Source: Glutinoglossum americanum
Lineage: Eukaryota; Ascomycota; Geoglossomycetes; Geoglossales; Geoglossaceae
Reading direction: 5' to 3'
Assembly: GCA_020080175.1 (NCBI GenBank)
Contig: JAGHQL010000041.1
Location: forward strand, 92,125-156,124
Length of the DNA: 64,000 nt
Shown here piece by piece: positions 46,363 to 56,899 of the stretch (position 1 is the stretch's first letter; the number at the start of each line of letters is the position of its first letter). Made by a program: the position numbers and the translations under genes. Under the pieces are notes generated by a model. That model searched no databases. It was not told where the DNA came from and saw only the letters and a program-made list of their open reading frames with translations.

Positions 46363-47570
46363 GTGTCGACCAATTCCCACGGATCGATATTGGGGGTCGT
46401 ATCGCTCCTTGAGGATGGCCCTGTTGAAGCGGCTACCATGCGTGGGATTGCTAACCCCAGACTCATGAGCTCGTGTGTGGACGGCCCTGATCCGGGACGG
46501 TACATGGCATATCACAACGACTACGCCTCGCGATATCTTGCGAAACCGGGAAAGGAGGCCTTCTACGACAAGACGGAATATCAGGATACGCCAGACACGG
46601 GGAGGGGGAACTGCGCCGCCGACGAGCCGACTGCTAACACGCCACGCAGCGATCGAGCGGCTGGTCGGGGGTGTGGACAAATCCGGAAAACTCACTTCAA
46701 GCTCCAACATACCAGCGAAGCTTACGCACGACGAATGGGTCACTCGCGAGTGCCTATTCCGAGATCGCTTGCGGGCGGCAGAAGAACTCTACGATGCGAC
46801 CCCTGCTGATGCGGTGTACACCGCCCGGGACAAGAACAACGTTAATATCCTCTCCATATTCCCTAACGGGATTCGGGGCTTGGGATTGCGTACGGGCACC
46901 GAGCTACCTCCGGATATATTCGCGACACCTTGGCGGATACGCCCGCTCGTAACGCCCGCCGGCCATCGGCGGCTGCCGCCACATCCACCACAAAACGGCG
47001 GGCACATGGTCCGAACTGGGGAAACAAAAGGGCCCTCTACTCACTAAGGGTTACCATGAAGGGCGAGACGCGGTCAAATCCCGCTATGCACGGCGATACC
47101 GGTTCGAGACCCTGAAATCTCTTGGCCCACTGACGTTCGCGATCAGCCATCTTCTCCAGACTGCCGACCGCAAAACCCAAGATGAGTACGCCGAGGCATG
47201 CGCTAGATTAAGCTTAGAAGCTAAGATAACGGCCACCCAGAACGAAAAGGTTGGGCTGTTTCCACTCCACGCCATCCTCGCCAACGGCTTAGCGGAGGAA
47301 CAAGTTGACTCTGGCGATCGGACTGGCCGTTGGGCTTGGATGGGCGTATCTGGGGAGTTCTCGGGCGGTGATCCCTGCCTATCGCAGTTCGGAATCCGTG
47401 TGCACATGCCCACGGGGTCCATTGTTGGGATACAGGAGGTGTCCTCAGGCACTTCATGTCGCTGTGGGAGGGACAGCGGCATTCTGTGGCTCACTCCAAA
47501 CAGAGTCCACGCTCTGAGGCTGGCGGTTGGTCGATTAGGGCGCTCGAAGGAGGCGGCGGGCGGGCGTTTA
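46363..47570 (+). pseudogene. 2OG-Fe(II) dioxygenase-like (TET/JBP-like) accessory gene remnant
   Basis: The plus strand gives conserved-looking blocks in changing frames: LTHDEWVTRECLFRDRLRAA and NVNILSIFPNGIRGLGLRTG, then in frame 0 LLTKGYHEGRDAVKSRYARR, RFETLKSLGPLTF, KVGLFPLHAILANGLAEEQV and WMGVSGEFSGGDPCLSQFG. After a frame change comes VLRHFMSLWEGQRHSVAH. This order (HxD-type segment, GDF/GG strand, LG, then R-H) is what I recall of double-stranded-beta-helix 2OG oxygenases related to TET/JBP in fungi. The expected metal His is Gln here (EEQVDSGD). A frameshift near 47430-47445 and another around 46930-46990 make it a pseudogene. Family assignment is from memory. Confidence 0.5.
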
Positions 47571-47899
47571 TGGGTTCACATGTATGTAAATAGGCAACAC
47601 AGGCGCGAATTATTAATTTCGGGGCGACGAGAGAGCTCACGGCTGGAGAGTGCACATTATATAAGCACCACATCCTAAAGCGCCCGCGCAACCGCGCGTA
47701 CCTTTCACTGGATTTAGGCGATCAGTCGCTTTGGATGGTGGACTAAGCGCACAACATGAGTCCGCGGTAAGAGTCTTGGCACACGCATCCTCTCTGTCAC
47801 CTCCGTGCAAGACGAGTCAGTAAAACAGGCAGAACTGTCGGAGAAATTAGAGAGGCCTACACCAGGACTCCCAAAAGGGAGCTTACCAACACCGATACC
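47571..47899. other. Promoter region of the Hv1 gene; no gene
   Basis: About 330 bp without a coding feature. A TATATAAG word at 47657-47664 lies about 240 bp upstream of the start codon. Confidence 0.4.
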
Positions 47900-48680
47900 A
47901 TGAGTAATGACGCCCGGCCTCTTCTTCACGAGTGCCGGCAAGAGTTGGCCCGACCGTCAACATGTGGCGAGTCACGGATCCAGCGCGCCCGGCAGGCGGC
48001 TCGGAGGCTCCTGTCCTCGAGGGTCGCGCACTATCTCATCCTTGCGATGGTAGCGCTGGATGTGTCGTGTATCTTTGGGGATATCTTTATCAGTCTTTTC
48101 ACATGCGGGCAGGAGAATCCGGACGGGGCCTGGGATGTCGCACGGGAGGCGCTGAGCGATACCAGTTTGGTATTCTCGTGCCTGTTTATGCTTGAGTTGT
48201 TGGTGTCGGTGTGGGCTCTGGGGTTTGAGTGAGTATAGCCTGTTTATCTTTGCGGCCTCTAGAATGGTTAAGGTTGGGCGAAAGCTTAGAGCCGATGCTT
48301 GTTCTCGGCTGGCCCCGAGCGATGATTTTAGATATTGCTTCTTTTGGGGATAGCATTGTGATCCCTTGGGATCTGAAAGCTGAAGCCGATTGCGCAGGTA
48401 CTTCCGGTCATGGTTCCGCCTCTTCGACGCTACGGTCATCACAGTCGGTTTGATGATTGACGTGTTGCTCCACGGGGTCGTGGTGGAAGTGGCATCTCTC
48501 GTCATAATCCTGCGTCTCTGGCGTATCTTCAAGATCGTTGAGGAGTTTAGTGTCGGTGCTGAAGAGGAGATGAGCGCTTTGACCCAGAGAGTTGAGCAGC
48601 TCGAGAACGAAAATAGAGAACTTAAGGGGCGACTGGGTGCACTTAGGGGAGAAGATTGGGTAGGGCAAGGCGGGAGGTGA
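47900..48680 (+). CDS. Voltage-gated proton channel (Hv1/HVCN1 family)
   Basis: Hv1 is a voltage-sensor domain that itself conducts H+. Exons 47900-48228 and 48398-48680, with a 169 nt intron in phase 2, give 203 aa. Aligning by motif with human Hv1: D54 in S1 (VALDVSCIFGD) sits at the selectivity-filter Asp112 position and D61 at Glu119. D120 and D131 in S3 (FDATVITVGLMID) match Asp174 and Asp185. S4 reads ILRLWRIFK, giving R149, R152 and K155 for Arg205, Arg208 and Arg211, so the third charge is Lys. After S4 comes a coiled coil (MSALTQRVEQLENENRELKG), the dimerisation element of the family. The N-terminal cytosolic part is short. No pore domain follows. Confidence 0.93.
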
Positions 48681-50422
48681 AGTCCATGGGGGCATCACTA
48701 CTGAAAGGTCACGGCTACGGGCATATATATAAGCTAATGTAGGCAATAGAATCGAATTGAAACTAACTGCTCAATGGGTACTGTGCAGGTTAAAGTTCGT
48801 CTGGTAGGTAGAAGGACGATTGTATTAAGCAGGTCGTGGGCGCGGTAGGTAAGCTGCCCCTGCCAAGAGAATGACTAATAACTAGCTAACAAACTACCGC
48901 TTCCCCGGCATAGAAATCACCTCCACAGTACTTATGTGAAATGAAAAGTGGGAAGTAAGCTACCTATATAGTAGTGGTCTCGCTGCTCAGAAAGGGGGTA
49001 AAACCGTTGCTGAGTCGCCCTTAAGGCTATGGCTCAGCACCGCCCATGGCTGCGGAAGTCCCTCCGGGGCATATACGTGTGCAACCCCGACCCTCAGGGG
49101 GATTTGCCTGTGGTCATAGGATCTCCCCAGAGCGTGCGCGGATTATCGTGGTCTACGGTATTGATATTTATCCGAAATATGGGGATGGGGATGGGAAAGG
49201 AGATTTTGTGCGAGGAAAGAACCCCCGAGATCGGGCTATCAATTTAACAGAAAAACCGAGAGAGGGTGTCCTATGTGAGACAGCGGTTAACAGGGGGAAT
49301 GCTTGTGGCGTAGGGATCCCTCCCCAGCCAATGGACTGCGCTTAACCTGGATGGCATGGGTTAGTTTGTAGCCAAATTGATCTTACCCATTAATTCTTGA
49401 GGCTGATACTGGGGGTAGAACCCAGTCCAGCTCCGACCCAGCAGGGAAAGGAGCCACTCCTTGGCCCCACCACGAGCAAAAAGGGTTAAAATTCCGAGCA
49501 GGCAACACACTATCTTCTTCAGGAGGATACCTGGCTGTTTGAGGAGGCGTGCTCTCGAAGCCGAGGTCCGCCGTTGTACCAGGGCATGTCCTGCGCACCT
49601 TGGAGGGACGCACATAACAATTAGGTCACCCCCGGAGAATAGGGGATGGGGAGCCGTGAGTCGTGGCATCCGAGAAATTGCTTGTTATTAAACAATAATA
49701 TTTTGCTGTTCGACTCTTGCCAACTGGCTACTTGAGGATCTTTCGTTGTGGGCATTCTGCTAGTGACAATGTGTTCTTTTCTAACAGATATGCTGGATTT
49801 AATCTATACCTAATAAAGAGAACATCGTACTCCGATCAACCAACCCCGCCCAAAGCCGATCGCTAAACAATGTATTTGCGCGTAATCCAAAAACTGTATT
49901 TAAATATTGGGATCTAAGGAAGAATAATACCCATCGACATTCCACAGAGAGACCCGGATTGAACTTCCCTGTCTGGCCCCAAATCTGAAATGAGCCAGCC
50001 CATATCGCAAGGGAGATCGCGAAAACAAATCGCTGATGGAGCATTTGAACGCCAGAAAGTGGTATCAAGCAGATAGCGCGTAGGCAGGTTAAGATGTGGC
50101 GCTGGCGAGGCTGTGGATCTATATGCGTGGCGATGGCTGTCGTCCGGTTGTAGCTCGGTTTGCCCGTCTCAAAGGGGGTTGGTCTTGTTGACAGATTTCC
50201 CCCGAAGGGATAGTCTGATAGAAATGGAGAGGCGTTTGTCTTAGATGGGTAGGCCTGGTCGTCGCTGATAGCTAACGGGGCCTCCAACTCCGCTTTTCTT
50301 TCCCCCCGACAACGATATCCTTCCGTTTTGGTTTCCCCTGGGAGCACGTGTACTTCCAAAGTTGGCACCATCGCCGCCATGTCAACAATCACCTCCACGA
50401 TAATTTGGCGCCTTTTCAAGGC
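48681..50422. other. Convergent intergenic region; no supported gene
   Basis: It lies between the Hv1 gene (+) and the GPCR (-). A 206-codon minus-strand frame at 49799-50419 directly follows the GPCR stop but shows no domain and is not supported. Confidence 0.4.
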
Positions 50423-51788
50423 TCAAATAGCGCGGCTCGAGCTCCCATCTAGAATCCCGGCTTGGGTCGCAGGTGGAAATGATTCACGTATAACAGTAAA
50501 AGTTGAGTCGACCTTGATGAAAGTAGGAGAATCCAGCCGAGCCTCCTTAAAGATACTCTCATCCGTCGACACCCTAGCAGAAAACTCGCACCTCGAGACA
50601 GCAAATCCCTTTGGGTGACTCGCAGGGCCTTGGTTCCTTATGCCATCCAAGCTCCAAGACGCTTGAGGTTCATCAGACAGGGTGATGACGCGTCGAGTGA
50701 AGGCATAGAGAATAGCGTCGACGAAACCGCTCGAGGTCATCAGCGCGCCAGCAGTGCAGAAGTATGGTGTGGAGAGTTCCTTGCCGGTCATAGAAGCCAT
50801 GCGGCCGGCTGCGAGGGGGAGGCTGAGGATCACGTAGGTGATGGGGTAGAGGACCATGTAGCGGGCTATCCGGTGGATGCGGTGCCGGGATTTAGAGTGG
50901 CTGACGGTGTCAATAGTCTTGACGCGGCGTTTGAGGACAATAAAGAGGGCTATCGTAGATTATGTTAGGTTAGAAACGGCCTTGTTTGAAGCCCCACGGA
51001 AATGGGCAGCCAGAGGGAGTAGAAAGCTCACTGGCGTATAAGATAACAGTCCCGAATTGCGAGATGAAGATCCACAGATAGTGGAAGAACAGTCGCTAAA
51101 ATTCAGCCGGGTCAGCGAACCTTGTTGGAAATACACACTAGGATCGGGGGAAATTACATCGTTCTCGAACTTCCCATCTATCCAACACTAGTTACCGGGA
51201 ATTGTCAGCATGAAAGCCAACCAAAGGGTAGATTACTGAACAGCGGTGGCGGTGACGTACCCATGGGCCGGCTTTGGCGTAAAGATACCTCCCATGAGCA
51301 ATCGGCCCCGCAAGGGAGAATGCAAGGCAGAATAGCCAAATCCCCACAAGCCCAAAGACGAACCGCTTGTGTGGAACTTGTGTCCTCTTGATCACAGTAA
51401 AAAAAGTGTGCACCGCAATCGCCAACACCCAGATACCGCTTGACATGTCACCCATTGACACAAACCATCCCTGGGCATAACATGTAGGGGTAAAGGACCA
51501 AACCGCACCAAGCCGGACCCAGTGAAAGTTGAGTAGGAATGCGATTGACTGTTGGAGATCTGCGAGGAGAAGGTTGTAGATCAGGATGACACACTGGTTG
51601 TAAGCACCCTTGGAGCGACCACTTTGGCGCCATTTGACCATACGATAGGTGAGAAAAGTGAGGAGGCCAAAAGTAGAGAGGAAGGAGGCGAGGGCAAGAG
51701 TGGCGATGGTTATGAGGCCGGTGCGGAGTTCGGGGGTGAGGGGGTCGATTATGTGCTCGTCTTCGGGGTGGTGTCTGTAGGAAAGCAT
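50423..51788 (-). CDS. G-protein-coupled receptor of the Git3/cAMP-receptor-like class
   Basis: Fungal GPCRs of this class sense carbon sources or unknown ligands and signal through a G alpha to cAMP. Exons in coding order are 51788-51261, 51187-51158, 51095-51032 and 50949-50423, with introns of 73, 62 and 82 nt. The total is 1149 nt (382 aa) with consistent phases. TM1 to TM5 appear in order: LITIATLALASFLSTFGLLT, QCVILIYNLLLADLQQSIAF, MGDMSSGIWVLAIAVHTFFT, FGLVGIWLFCLAFSLAGPI and FFHYLWIFISQFGTVILYA. TM6 and TM7 are in the last exon (YMVLYPITYVILSLPLAAGR; GALMTSSGFVDAILYAFTRR). LLADLQQS in TM2 is typical of the class. A 30 nt exon encodes the Cys-Trp-containing extracellular loop (CWIDGKFEND). 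The ~75-residue tail after TM7 is Ser-rich. The ligand is unknown. Confidence 0.9.
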
Positions 51789-53077
51789 GGTCGTAGTTGG
51801 CCGCTAACAGAGGCCGCCAGAGAGAGGGAAAAGAGCAGACTCCGATGACCAAAAAGAGTAACCTTTCCCATGCGCAACCTGCGGCGCGAACTTCAAAACT
51901 CCAGGCAAAGGAACGCAAGTGTTAGTATAGCCCCTCCAAAGATCAACGGAAGAATCAAGGTGACAGATGACGGGCGAAATCCATCCTCTTGGCCAACTGC
52001 AAAGGAAGATCTGCGTAATATAAGAATTTCGTCGTGCCTCTTCCCGACTCCTTCAGCTCTTCCTGCTAGGTAACTAGCCTGCTGGCTGGCCCAGTACGAA
52101 ATCCTAATTTTGCAGAATGTGGGCATGGGGTTGTCCTAGACCGTTGATGCGGGGTGCTTCCTTGCAGCGCAAGGATTATTTCGGTGGGCGGAGTGGGTGG
52201 AACAGGGTAGATTCCAGGTCTCGTGTTGGTGAGTTAGATGATAGACACAAGGGTTTGGAGAGCGCCGAGAGGATCATCGCCCCAGCATCAGGCAAGATCC
52301 TGCAATGGCGTAGTTGGTTCGGCAGTCGATATACAGCGCCCAACCCACTGCCGAATGAAAGCCCAATTTTCAGCTTGGGGCCCCATACATGATGGGACAA
52401 AAAGATGGACGGGAAAAAGCACACTCGGAGAATAACTAGACGCCTTGGTAGATGCGTATGCATGTTCGAGACCCCCGTTCGAGTCTAGAAGGTTTAGAAT
52501 AGAAGGGTAAGTGCTGGGAAAGCTGTGAGGGAAAAAAAAACGTGAAGTCGGGTGTTTAATTCTTGGCGCGGGGGTCAGGGGCAGGCAAGGGTGTCTTGCC
52601 GGTTGGACGTTGATTAAAGCAAAATGTACATAGAAGCACAATGAAAGCTAAATACAAGGCCAAGCCGGGGGGCGCCGGTGGTTAAGGAGCAGGCCAGATT
52701 GCTGTCTTCGTGTCTTCGTGCCTTCGAGCACGGGTATGGACATCTATATGCATGTACATACATACATGCACGCCTCGGAACGAATTAAGGCTGCAAGTCA
52801 AAATACAGAAATGCAAACGGACATGCCGAGATGTGTCCAGCTCGTTCGCACAACCTTTCCTGTCAAAACTATCTACTCGAGCCGGCCAGATGGAATTGGC
52901 TTGGGCGAGGCAATTATGTGGAGTTGGGTTTCATGTGTAGACAGGCCGGAAGAGTCGGCTGGAGTCTGTGAGTATAAAGTGGGGGTATGATCAAGCCAAC
53001 TGAGGTCCTAGTTGCCCGGTGGGTTGGATGCTGGTGGGTTCGGTACAGCCGCAGGACCGAAGATTTCACGGGCCATT

Positions 53078-53106
53078 GAGTGCTGGGGAGTGCTGGGGAG
53101 TGCTGG
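53078..53106. repeat. Tandem repeat, 10 bp unit GAGTGCTGGG, about 3 copies
   Basis: Two perfect units and a nearly complete third are directly visible. It is too short to be more than a small minisatellite seed. Confidence 0.9.
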
Positions 53107-53336
53107 TCCACCTTCCGCTCTACGCAAAACCCTCCACAATCGCCTCGAGCTTTATTTGGGCGGGGAAAATAAGGAGGACAGAAGAAGCGAAAAAAAAAAT
53201 AAAAATAAAAGAGAGAATCTCTCCCATCGCATATGTCGCCGACCAGCATATGCCCACAAAACCGGAAAAGGGAAAAAGAAAACAATGTAGCCAGGGGCCA
53301 CGATCCGCCACCTTTATCTGTACGATACCAGCGACA

Positions 53337-53378
53337 CGATCTCCGATCCCCGATCCCCGATCTCCGATCTCCGATCTC
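53337..53378. repeat. Tandem repeat, 7 bp unit CGATCYC, 6 copies
   Basis: Six consecutive heptamers read CGATCTC or CGATCCC. It lies in non-coding DNA. Confidence 0.92.
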
Positions 53379-55600
53379 CCTTCGGCGGCGCTGTATGGCC
53401 CTTTGCCCGCCTAAAGCGCAGCGTGTATGGATGCTTTCTCCTCCAGCGTAGCTCGAGCAAGAAGAAGATCTAGCATTTAATCAGAGCAATCACAGTCACC
53501 GCCAAATGGGTCGGGACGAACCTGTCGAATGAGTTGTCGAATTAACCCGAATTAACCCTTCCAGGACCCTGCTTGCCTAGCTATCCGGCTTACCCAGCTA
53601 CCCAGCTAACCCAGCCCACCCAACCCCAAAAATAACCATGCACAACCCCTCACAATAAAAAACAAAATCGAGATGCTCGCCGCCTAGAACAGTCAGCTCG
53701 TCAATCAATACAGGGCATGCGATATGCACCTTGCATCTGGCGTACACGTCTATATTAAAAACTCTCGTACCCCGGAGAGGACAGGTACTTAGGGGTGCAT
53801 GTATACATGCATCACCCAGCTCACCGCAATATCAACGGCAAAGCAAAAAGGGGAAGGCGGCGGTAGGCAGAAAAGCTTGAGTCGGTGTAAAATTGCCTGT
53901 TCGATTCTGTCAGCTTGAGTTGATCGGCGGAAAGAAATCTTCCGAAAAACCATCGTTGGCGTACACACAATAAACGCACGCTCTACCCTGGGGCCCATCC
54001 GGAGTCTTGGGTGTTGGCGGTTCTGGTGTTCTCCCTCGACAGGAGTTTCCGAATACACTTACCGCGTAGGCACGTTACTTAGTCCTAAGTGCCATGTCAA
54101 GTAATGCAGAATCACGACACCAACACCATGAACCTCTTCGGGGAATTTTCAAGGACAGCGCCTCATGTCTCGGGTGTTTCGTCGCGACGAGCCTTCCGAG
54201 TCGCCTCGAAAAAAAAAAAAAGTAAATCTCGAGTCTATAGGACCGCCTCAATCTAACATTTTTTTTTTATTTTATCAAAGGACGTACCGGTGTTTGCTCT
54301 GTCGGATAGTAAGCATCCATCGTTGCTGACGTGTGTATTGGCGGCGGGGAGGTGGCGAACAGCCCAAGGGTTTGGAATCGGTGGCGGGTTTTTGGGATTT
54401 GGGACCGACTAGGTAACGAACGAATGACACGAGAAAATCGTCCTATGGTTGAGGCCACCGGGAACCGGTTCTTTTGAGATCTAGATTCCTTGTCCCTCCG
54501 GCTCCGCGCTGCTGTATGTATGTACATGCCGCTCGGAGAAGAGCTATAACTAATACTGGCTCGCCACTACCAGCGGCTGGAGCGGACAGACGGATAAACA
54601 AACAGAGCCATGGGAAATCCTCTCGCCGAAGGACTACCCCCCGTAACTCGGTTTCCAGGATATGGTTCTAGTCCAAGTCGGATTATATAAGGAGAGTTGA
54701 CCTGATGGGTGAGCCTACTACGCCTGGGCCTTCGCTTGTCTAGTTGTGGGTCGCGGAACGGTCGCTAGGCCGCAGGGCAGAAGCACATCTGAGAGCGCAT
54801 TATCCAACTAGCGCCTGGAGAAGAACAAAGATGGAGCAAACTGAGTTTTTAGGATATATCGCAGGATATTATAGAAAGCCATAGGGATCACCTCTTGGCC
54901 TTTATCGGGACGAGTTGCGCGTCAGACGCTAAAACGTTAGCCTAGCCAGCGAAGGCCGCTCCTAACCCAAGGACGACGTCCAGAGAGATTGGGTTGCAAT
55001 TCGAAGTGTACATGTACGATACAACACATGGGGTGAATTCCTGTAGCATTGAGCGCTGCCAGGCCGGCTATCTAGTGTTCCGTCCAGTTTGGTTAGCCAA
55101 ACGCGAAAAACTTGAGAATTTAACCTCCGGAGTCAGTGTTAACGATAGCCTCCCGGCTATAGAATATCTGAAGCGCGGTCACTCGATAGAGAGAGAGGAG
55201 CGTTGACGAGATCCCATTTCACATAACCACCCTTGCGACCATTTTCCCATGTCGCGCCAAAGTCGTGCGGGACTTGAGCTGGTTTGTGCCGACGATAGAA
55301 CTCACAGGAGAGGCCAGGAGATGCCGACTTCCGGAGACAATGCAAAGATGCAAAGATCCATAATTGGTCGACTCAGCATAACCCTAAGATTACGAAGGGA
55401 ATACTCGGAAGCCGTGTTGGTGGGACGGCGGAAGCTACTGCGGGTCTATTTTTCAAACGCTGGAGCAGACGTTCACCACCTAAAAGCGGATAACCAACTG
55501 GGAAAAGGGGCAAATTTCATTCTGTGGCCAGGGACCACTCGAGATGTACGATATCACGCGCTTTCCGGGTGGAGTAACCAGCGCATAAGCCATGAAGCTA

Positions 55601-55621
55601 TGGGTTATGGGTTATGGGTTA
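55601..55621. repeat. Tandem repeat, 7 bp unit TGGGTTA, 3 copies
   Basis: Three perfect heptamers. The unit resembles but is not the TTAGGG telomere repeat (one extra base), and only three copies exist. Confidence 0.85.
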
Positions 55622-56899
55622 TCGGCCGGGATGGGTTTAAGAGTTTGCATGCACCTACGAAGCGATCGATCCCCCCCATCCACGGCGCGCGACTTGCCCA
55701 GCACCCCCATCCGGCTACACGCCTCGATAGCTACAACAGTCAATGTGCGCGCAAGGCATGAACGCTAAGCAGGCCTGTGTGCCTGCATGGGATTCGACCA
55801 AGATATCTTTTGGCAATTCCCGCGCCGTCGGGCTCCTCCTCGCGGCGTCGCGCTGGTGCTTGTCGGTTCGGAAGTGTACATGGGCTTGTTATCCATGTGC
55901 CAATTTTTAACCAAGGGAAAAACAGCTTTATGCGATACTTCCGCTTCACGGAAATCTATCCATCTGTTCGGCGTGGTGGAACCCGGTCTATTTACGGCCT
56001 ATTTATTTTGCAATGCACCCCCGCTATTGGAAAAACAAATGTCTGCAACGCGCAACTTGCTTGATGGCTATTTACGATCATCAATAGCAGTCTCGAGCGG
56101 TCTGGTTATCCGGAAAGTTCATTTTCTTGTGTGCCATCTGGCTTGGCTGAACGATAGTCCGGCTATAGATTAAACCCTAGGCAACCCCCGCATAGACCCC
56201 TCCCTTTAGCCAATCTCCTCGCTCCCCGCAAGCTCAGAAGTTTGCGGCGGAGGCTAGGATCCTTGCTTTTACTCTTGGCGGGATGCTGGGGTGTCCTCCA
56301 CGGGTAGAAGAAAGAAGAAATATCTCTACTATCGTCTTGTTGGATCTTCTGAGGCGTTCTGCCTGACTCCGTGGAAATGCTTCTAGCTGCTACCGTGACA
56401 ACCTACTGACGACCTAGGTTTCACTAGGGAGTACCACGCCGACTCCCGCTCGTCCCTCATAGCTCGCCCAAGATGTCGACAATAAAAGCAATAATAACCT
56501 AGCCTCTAGTGAAGATATCACCCGGATCACCTAAGAGCGGCTTCGTAAAATCGCCACTCGTCAAACAAACTCGCTTTCTGACGGAAACCCTTTAGTATCC
56601 CCGGCGGTCATACCCTATCTGCCGGTTCCTCAGCAGTAACACCATTAGCAAGGTACCTCACACAACCTCTCTGGGTTCATTCCTGAGTCGTCGCTATTCC
56701 GGCTGTCGACTGCTCTCCGTAGCAGTTCTATTAAGCACCCTCTCCGTGAGAAAACGGTGGATCTTGCACCGCAGACGATTGCTAAAGGCCAGGGCCAGAC
56801 GATGCCGCGATTGCGAGGGCCGATAAAGGTACTCGGTGCGATAATGCTGGTAGATGGGTTGTCCAACGGGATGTTCGGCCAGTAAAACTTACGAGACAA

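Larger units (their letters stand above)
51789..56899. other. 5.1 kb gene-poor region with short tandem repeats
   Basis: No frame has recognisable domains or splice context. It contains the GPCR promoter, purine-rich tracts (53189-53215, 54210-54222), three small tandem repeats listed separately, and stop-dense DNA at about 54672-54993 and 56174-56640. I see nothing further. Confidence 0.45.

Noticed and set aside
47091-47115. tRNA B-box-like word GGTTCGAGACC
   Set aside because: No A-box or cloverleaf can be formed around it, and it lies inside the dioxygenase-like reading frame.
49799-50419. 206-codon minus-strand frame directly after the GPCR stop
   Set aside because: No domain, no splice link to the receptor and no coding-like composition; the receptor frame ends cleanly with TM7 and a tail at 50423.
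52460-52500. Two GTTCGAG words resembling tRNA T-loops
   Set aside because: Spacing and flanking stems do not fit a tRNA; no acceptor stem pairing was found by eye.
55601-55621. Telomere-like repeat
   Set aside because: The unit is TGGGTTA, seven bases and only three copies; it is not the fungal TTAGGG array and lies internally.
55249-55761. 170-codon plus-strand frame in the gene-poor region
   Set aside because: No recognisable motif, no neighbouring exons, and other frames are open in part of the same stretch.
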